From positions 1-12,991 of the forward strand of contig CAAGJS010000170.1 of the NCBI GenBank assembly GCA_900770275.1: DNA of 12,991 nt. Reading direction: 5' to 3'. This DNA comes from Erysipelotrichaceae bacterium (GTDB taxonomy: Bacteria; Bacillota_I; Bacilli_A; Erysipelotrichales; Erysipelotrichaceae). How positions within the stretch are numbered: position 1 is the stretch's first letter; each line of letters starts with the position of its first letter. The translations under genes were made by a program, and so were the position numbers. Shown piece by piece: positions 6,913 to 12,991 of the stretch. The notes under the pieces are model-generated. The model was not told where the DNA came from, searched no databases, and saw only the letters and a program-made list of their open reading frames with translations.

Positions 6913-8681
6913 GCATGGAAAGAACAGCGCACAATGGGGATCTGCGCGAAAGCGATGTCGGAAAGAAGGTAGTCATTGTCGGCTGGGTTGCCCGCCGGCG
7001 CAATCTCGGTTCCCTGGTATTCATGGATCTGCGCGATCGTTCGGGCATCGTGCAGGTTGTCTTTGACGAGACACTGGCGGATGCCGTCAAGGATGTGCGC
7101 AACGAATATATTCTGCATGTCTGGGGCACGGTGCAGAAGCGTCAGGATGCCAACCCGAAGATGGCAACCGGTGCCATCGAAGTTCATGCGGAGAAGGTTG
7201 AAATTATCAACCGCGCCGAGACAACACCGTTTGTCATCAGCGATGATACGGATGCCAATGAGGATATCCGGCTGAAGTACCGGTATCTCGATCTGCGCCG
7301 TCCCATTCTGCAGAAGAATCTGATGTTGCGGCATCAGATCTGCATGAGCGTACGTCATACGCTGGATGAAGAGGGCTTTGTCGAGGTGGAGACACCGATT
7401 CTTGCCCGTTCGACACCGGAGGGTGCGCGTGACTATCTGGTTCCTTCGCGGATTTACAATGGTCGTTTCTGGGCTCTTCCGCAGTCGCCGCAGATCTACA
7501 AGCAGCTGCTTATGATTGCCGGCATGGAACGGTATTTCCAGATTGCGCGGTGCTTCCGTGATGAGGATCTGCGTGCAGACCGTCAGCCGGAGTTTACGCA
7601 GATCGACATTGAGATGAGCTTCGTCGATGAGGATGATGTGTTCGGTGTGGTTGAGCATCTGATGCACAACATCTTCCATGATGTGAAGGGTGTTGAGCTG
7701 GAGGATCATTTCATCCGGATCCCGTGGCGTGAGTGCATGAAGCGCTTCGGTTCCGATAAGCCGGATCTTCGCTTCGGCAATGAGATCCAGGATCTGACGG
7801 ATCTGTTCAGGGATTCTTCGTTCACGGTGTTCAAAAACACGGCGAATGATCCCCGCGGCATGATCGGCGCATTGAAGTTTGAGCATGCGGCGGATAAGTA
7901 CAGCCGCAAGGGACTGGAGGAGCTGCAGGAGTTCGTCAAGCATGGTTTTGAGGCTCATGCGCTTGCTTATCTGAAAGTCGCGGCGGACGGTACGCTGTCC
8001 GGCTCGATCGCCAAGCCGCTGAGCGATGAAGAGAAGACTGAGGTTTCCAAACGTCTTGACCTGCACACAGATGATCTGGTGCTTGTCATTGCGGATAAAG
8101 AGCGGGTAACAGAGACGGCGCTTGGTGCGCTGCGTGTGCGTCTGGGCCATGAGCTGAATCTGATCCCGAAGGATGCGGGCTACAAGTTCCTGTGGGTGAC
8201 AGAGTTCCCGATGTTTGAGTGGAGTGAAGAGGATCAGCGCTGGGTCGCTGCCCATCATCCATTCACGGCACCGAAGGCGGCGGATGTGGACAAGCTGTTC
8301 TCGGATCCGGAACATGTTTCGTCGCGGGCATATGATCTGGTGCTGAACGGCTATGAGCTGCTGTCGGGTTCGATCCGTATTCACGATCAGGATCTGCAGG
8401 AGAAGGTGTTTGAGGCCATCGGTCTGACGATGGAGCAGGCGAAGGAGAAGTTCGGCTTCTTCCTGGAGGCCTTCAAGTACGGTGCTCCGCCTCATGGAGG
8501 CGTCGGCATCGGTCTGGAGCGTCTGACCATGGTACTGGCCGGTACGGACAATATCCGTGATGTGGTTGCCTTCCCGACGACGAATTCGTCGCTGTCGCTG
8601 ATGGATGAGGCTCCCAATACGGTTGATCCCAAGCAGCTGCAGATTCTCGGCATCGAGATTTCCAAGAAGGACAAGCAGTAA
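6909..8681 (+). CDS. aspS: Aspartate--tRNA ligase (AspRS, bacterial type)
   Basis: AspRS charges tRNA-Asp in the cytoplasm as a class II dimer. The 590-residue length and domain order fit the bacterial type. An N-terminal OB-fold (about 1-105, with GWVARRRNLGSLVFMDLRDR at 25-44) binds the anticodon. The catalytic core has ARSTPEGARDYLVP (166-179) and motif 2 from RCFRDEDLRADRQPEF (214-229). A GAD insertion lies in the middle, and motif 3 is GIGLERL (533-539) followed by AGTDNIRDVVAFP. Leu33 in RRRNLG sits where, from memory, discriminating AspRS carry Leu and non-discriminating ones His, so charging of tRNA-Asp only is likely but unproven. AAGGAGG (6895-6901) is seven bases before ATG 6909, which favours this start over the ATG at 6915. 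It forms an ATGA overlap with hisS and shares its T-box. A second stop codon follows directly. Confidence 0.97.
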   Translation: MSMERTAHNGDLRESDVGKKVVIVGWVARRRNLGSLVFMDLRDRSGIVQVVFDETLADAVKDVRNEYILHVWGTVQKRQDANPKMATGAIEVHAEKVEIINRAETTPFVISDDTDANEDIRLKYRYLDLRRPILQKNLMLRHQICMSVRHTLDEEGFVEVETPILARSTPEGARDYLVPSRIYNGRFWALPQSPQIYKQLLMIAGMERYFQIARCFRDEDLRADRQPEFTQIDIEMSFVDEDDVFGVVEHLMHNIFHDVKGVELEDHFIRIPWRECMKRFGSDKPDLRFGNEIQDLTDLFRDSSFTVFKNTANDPRGMIGALKFEHAADKYSRKGLEELQEFVKHGFEAHALAYLKVAADGTLSGSIAKPLSDEEKTEVSKRLDLHTDDLVLVIADKERVTETALGALRVRLGHELNLIPKDAGYKFLWVTEFPMFEWSEEDQRWVAAHHPFTAPKAADVDKLFSDPEHVSSRAYDLVLNGYELLSGSIRIHDQDLQEKVFEAIGLTMEQAKEKFGFFLEAFKYGAPPHGGVGIGLERLTMVLAGTDNIRDVVAFPTTNSSLSLMDEAPNTVDPKQLQILGIEISKKDKQ

Positions 8682-8716
8682 TAGAGCAGAAATCATTCCC
8701 GGGAGATTGTCAAGTC

Positions 8717-8744
8717 TTGCGTGGGAAGGTGTCTGTGTTAGTAT
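8717..8744 (+). promoter_or_regulatory. Promoter of the 6S-like RNA, with extended -10
   Basis: TTGCGT at 8717-8722 and TAGTAT at 8739-8744 are 16 bases apart. A TG at 8736-8737 makes an extended -10 element. The predicted start, G8751, is exactly the first base of the RNA's closing stem, which supports both calls. Confidence 0.6.
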
Positions 8745-8750
8745 TGTGTT

Positions 8751-8950
8751 GCCAGGAGGAACTAATATTTTTCCTACATTTTGATATTCGGGATCCAAGA
8801 CTGGAGACGCTGGTGTTGAACGCCTGCTGCGGGCAGGAATCCTAAAGGCCGACCAAGGGAACCCACCTCTACATAAGAGGGAACATATCACCTTCTGGCT
8901 GTTGAGACTTTGAGCGTTCTTTCCGACAGGTTCGGACAGAACGCTTTTTT
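8751..8950 (+). ncRNA. ssrS: Structured non-coding RNA, probably 6S RNA
   Basis: 6S RNA mimics an open promoter and binds sigma-A RNA polymerase, lowering transcription in slow growth. Here a promoter, a structured stretch and a terminator fill the gap after aspS. GCCAGGAGG (8751-8759) pairs with CCTTCTGGC (8891-8899) as a nine-pair closing stem. The middle has a large weakly paired region and an upper hairpin, CCTGC/GCAGG (8823-8837). On the 3' strand a small hairpin, CCTCT/AGAGG (8866-8880), can form, of the kind seen when the 6S central bubble collapses. The primary transcript to the terminator would be about 200 bases, close to the B. subtilis 6S-1 size. From memory B. subtilis bsrA also lies just after aspS, which is strong positional support. 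There is no SRP-RNA, RNase P or tmRNA signature. No convincing protein frame lies in this stretch. Identification rests on structure, size and place, not on a covariance search. Confidence 0.75.
8914..8950 (+). terminator. Intrinsic terminator of the 6S-like RNA
   Basis: GCGTTCT (8914-8920) pairs with AGAACGC (8938-8944), and inside it TCCGA (8922-8926) pairs with TCGGA (8932-8936) after one mismatch. Six T follow at 8945-8950. It insulates the downstream promoter. Confidence 0.92.
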
Positions 8951-8985
8951 CTTCCGGTTGTGTGTCTGCGGAAGTCAGTTCCTGA

Positions 8986-9014
8986 TTGAAACGGCGCAGG
9001 GGTGCAGGTAAAAT
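8986..9014 (+). promoter_or_regulatory. Promoter for the YneF-like gene
   Basis: TTGAAA at 8986-8991 and TAAAAT at 9009-9014 are separated by exactly 17 bases. Each box differs little from the sigma-A consensus. The site lies between the 6S terminator and the gene start, giving a leader of about 30 bases. Confidence 0.75.
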
Positions 9015-9049
9015 AAAGCAAGCGAGCAGTTAACTTAAGGAGGATAGTT

Positions 9050-9268
9050 ATGTCAGCATTCTGGTCATCATTGGGATGGTTTGTTCTGGGAGGCGCGGTC
9101 GGTGCACTTCTGGGATTTATTTTTACAAGGAGAAAGTTCGAAAAGGAACTGAAGGAAAATCCTCCGGTCAACGAGAAGATGATCCGGGCAATGTTCATGA
9201 GCATGGGACGCAAACCTTCCGAGGCACAGATCAAACAGGTGATGCGGTCCATGAACAATGCAAAATGA
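9050..9268 (+). CDS. yneF: YneF/UPF0154 family small membrane protein
   Basis: This 72-residue protein belongs to the UPF0154 (YneF) family found in Firmicutes. Its molecular function is not established. It has one N-terminal hydrophobic segment (about 5-26, with the glycine-rich VLGGAVGALLGFIF), which should anchor it in the membrane. A charged cytoplasmic tail with the family's conserved stretch follows: NPPVNEKMIRAMFMSMGRKP (38-57), then SEAQIKQVMRSM. The start is certain: AAGGAGG at 9037-9043 is six bases upstream of the ATG. It is a single-gene unit, bounded by its own promoter and a terminator that begins at its last base. The neighbouring genes give no clue to its role. The family assignment is from the conserved motif and length. 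Confidence 0.92.
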   Translation: MSAFWSSLGWFVLGGAVGALLGFIFTRRKFEKELKENPPVNEKMIRAMFMSMGRKPSEAQIKQVMRSMNNAK

Positions 9269-9286
9269 CGGCAGAAATGCCGTTTT
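9268..9286 (+). terminator. Intrinsic terminator of the YneF-like gene
   Basis: ACGGCA (9268-9273) pairs with TGCCGT (9278-9283) around a GAAA tetraloop, followed by four T and then a second T run (to 9292) after one C. The stem starts on the last base of the stop codon. Confidence 0.88.
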
Positions 9287-9323
9287 CTTTTTGTGTGATT
9301 TAAGTTTCAGATGCAAAGGAAAT

Positions 9324-9363
9324 GCGCAAAAACCTGCGCGGATAAAGTAAATCGGTTTATAAT
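9324..9363 (+). promoter_or_regulatory. nifJ promoter region: strong -10, weak -35, inverted repeat
   Basis: A perfect TATAAT at 9358-9363 lies 26 bases before the nifJ ATG. At 16 to 18 bases upstream of it no -35-like hexamer is present; the positions read TGCGCG or similar. An inverted repeat, GCGCA (9324-9328) and TGCGC (9335-9339) spaced by six A/C-rich bases, covers that place. It could be an operator or activator site. It lacks a T tract, so it is not a terminator. I do not recognise the regulator; it does not match the Rex-type TTGTGA site. Confidence 0.5.
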
Positions 9364-9389
9364 AATGGGCGTAGTAAACAGGAGGACAT

Positions 9390-12941
<3,552 letters not shown>

Positions 12942-12991
12942 TCTGCAGAATCTTCTGAACGCATGAACAAAAGGAGACATGTCCCAACGGA
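12942..12991 (+). other. Window tail after nifJ, possible start of another gene
   Basis: These 50 bases contain no terminator. AAAAGGAG at 12969-12976 looks like a ribosome site. The ATG at 12979 is only two bases behind it, which is closer than normal, and the ATG at 12963 has no ribosome site. A downstream gene is likely but its start cannot be fixed from the window. Confidence 0.25.

Noticed and set aside
8694..8727. Inverted repeat TTCCC/GGGAA after aspS as a terminator
   Set aside because: The arms are only five bases and 22 bases apart with no T run following; they lie across the promoter of the 6S-like RNA and are probably chance.
6846..8891. A 681-codon open frame on the minus strand opposite aspS and part of the 6S-like RNA
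   Set aside because: It is the in-register complement of aspS, explained by the same codon avoidance. The sense strand carries every AspRS motif.
12963..12991. ATG at 12963 or 12979 as the start of a downstream gene
   Set aside because: The first has no ribosome site and the second is only two bases from one. Too few codons remain in the window to judge.

Overview
The window reads as a chromosomal housekeeping segment of a Firmicute with moderate-to-high GC for that group. All genes lie on the + strand. The evidence is the order recJ-apt-rel-hisS-aspS-6S RNA, which from memory matches Bacillus subtilis except that dtd and the amidase gene between relA and hisS are missing, together with a T-box leader, a YneF/UPF0154 protein and a five-domain pyruvate:ferredoxin oxidoreductase. 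An anaerobic gut lineage such as Erysipelotrichaceae fits, but that placement is an inference.

Layout. Positions 1-825 hold the 3' part of a MurD-type ligase, overlapping recJ by ATGA (822-2417). apt (2507-3040) has its own promoter and a terminator with a UUCG tetraloop. rel (3162-5375) is a full-length bifunctional (p)ppGpp synthetase/hydrolase. Three bases after its stop a new promoter begins and drives a T-box leader (about 5413-5625) in front of hisS (5644-6912) and aspS (6909-8681, ATGA overlap). A promoter at 8717-8744 then drives a structured RNA with its own terminator (8751-8950), most likely 6S RNA. A small membrane-anchored YneF-like protein follows (9050-9268), then nifJ/por (9390-12941). 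The last 50 bases hold no definite gene.

How it fits together. Much of the window concerns the response to nutrient state. Rel senses uncharged tRNA on ribosomes. The T-box senses uncharged tRNA directly and controls the two synthetases. 6S RNA sequesters RNA polymerase in slow growth. apt salvages adenine. nifJ supplies acetyl-CoA and reduced ferredoxin in anaerobic metabolism.

Most worth checking are the T-box specifier region, which reads GACAC and so contains both an Asp (GAC) and a His (CAC) codon ahead of a hisS-aspS operon, and the MurD-type ligase, whose usual DSKATN motif is DSISTI. I see no mobile element, CRISPR array, phage or defence gene, and nothing that amounts to a wholly new system.
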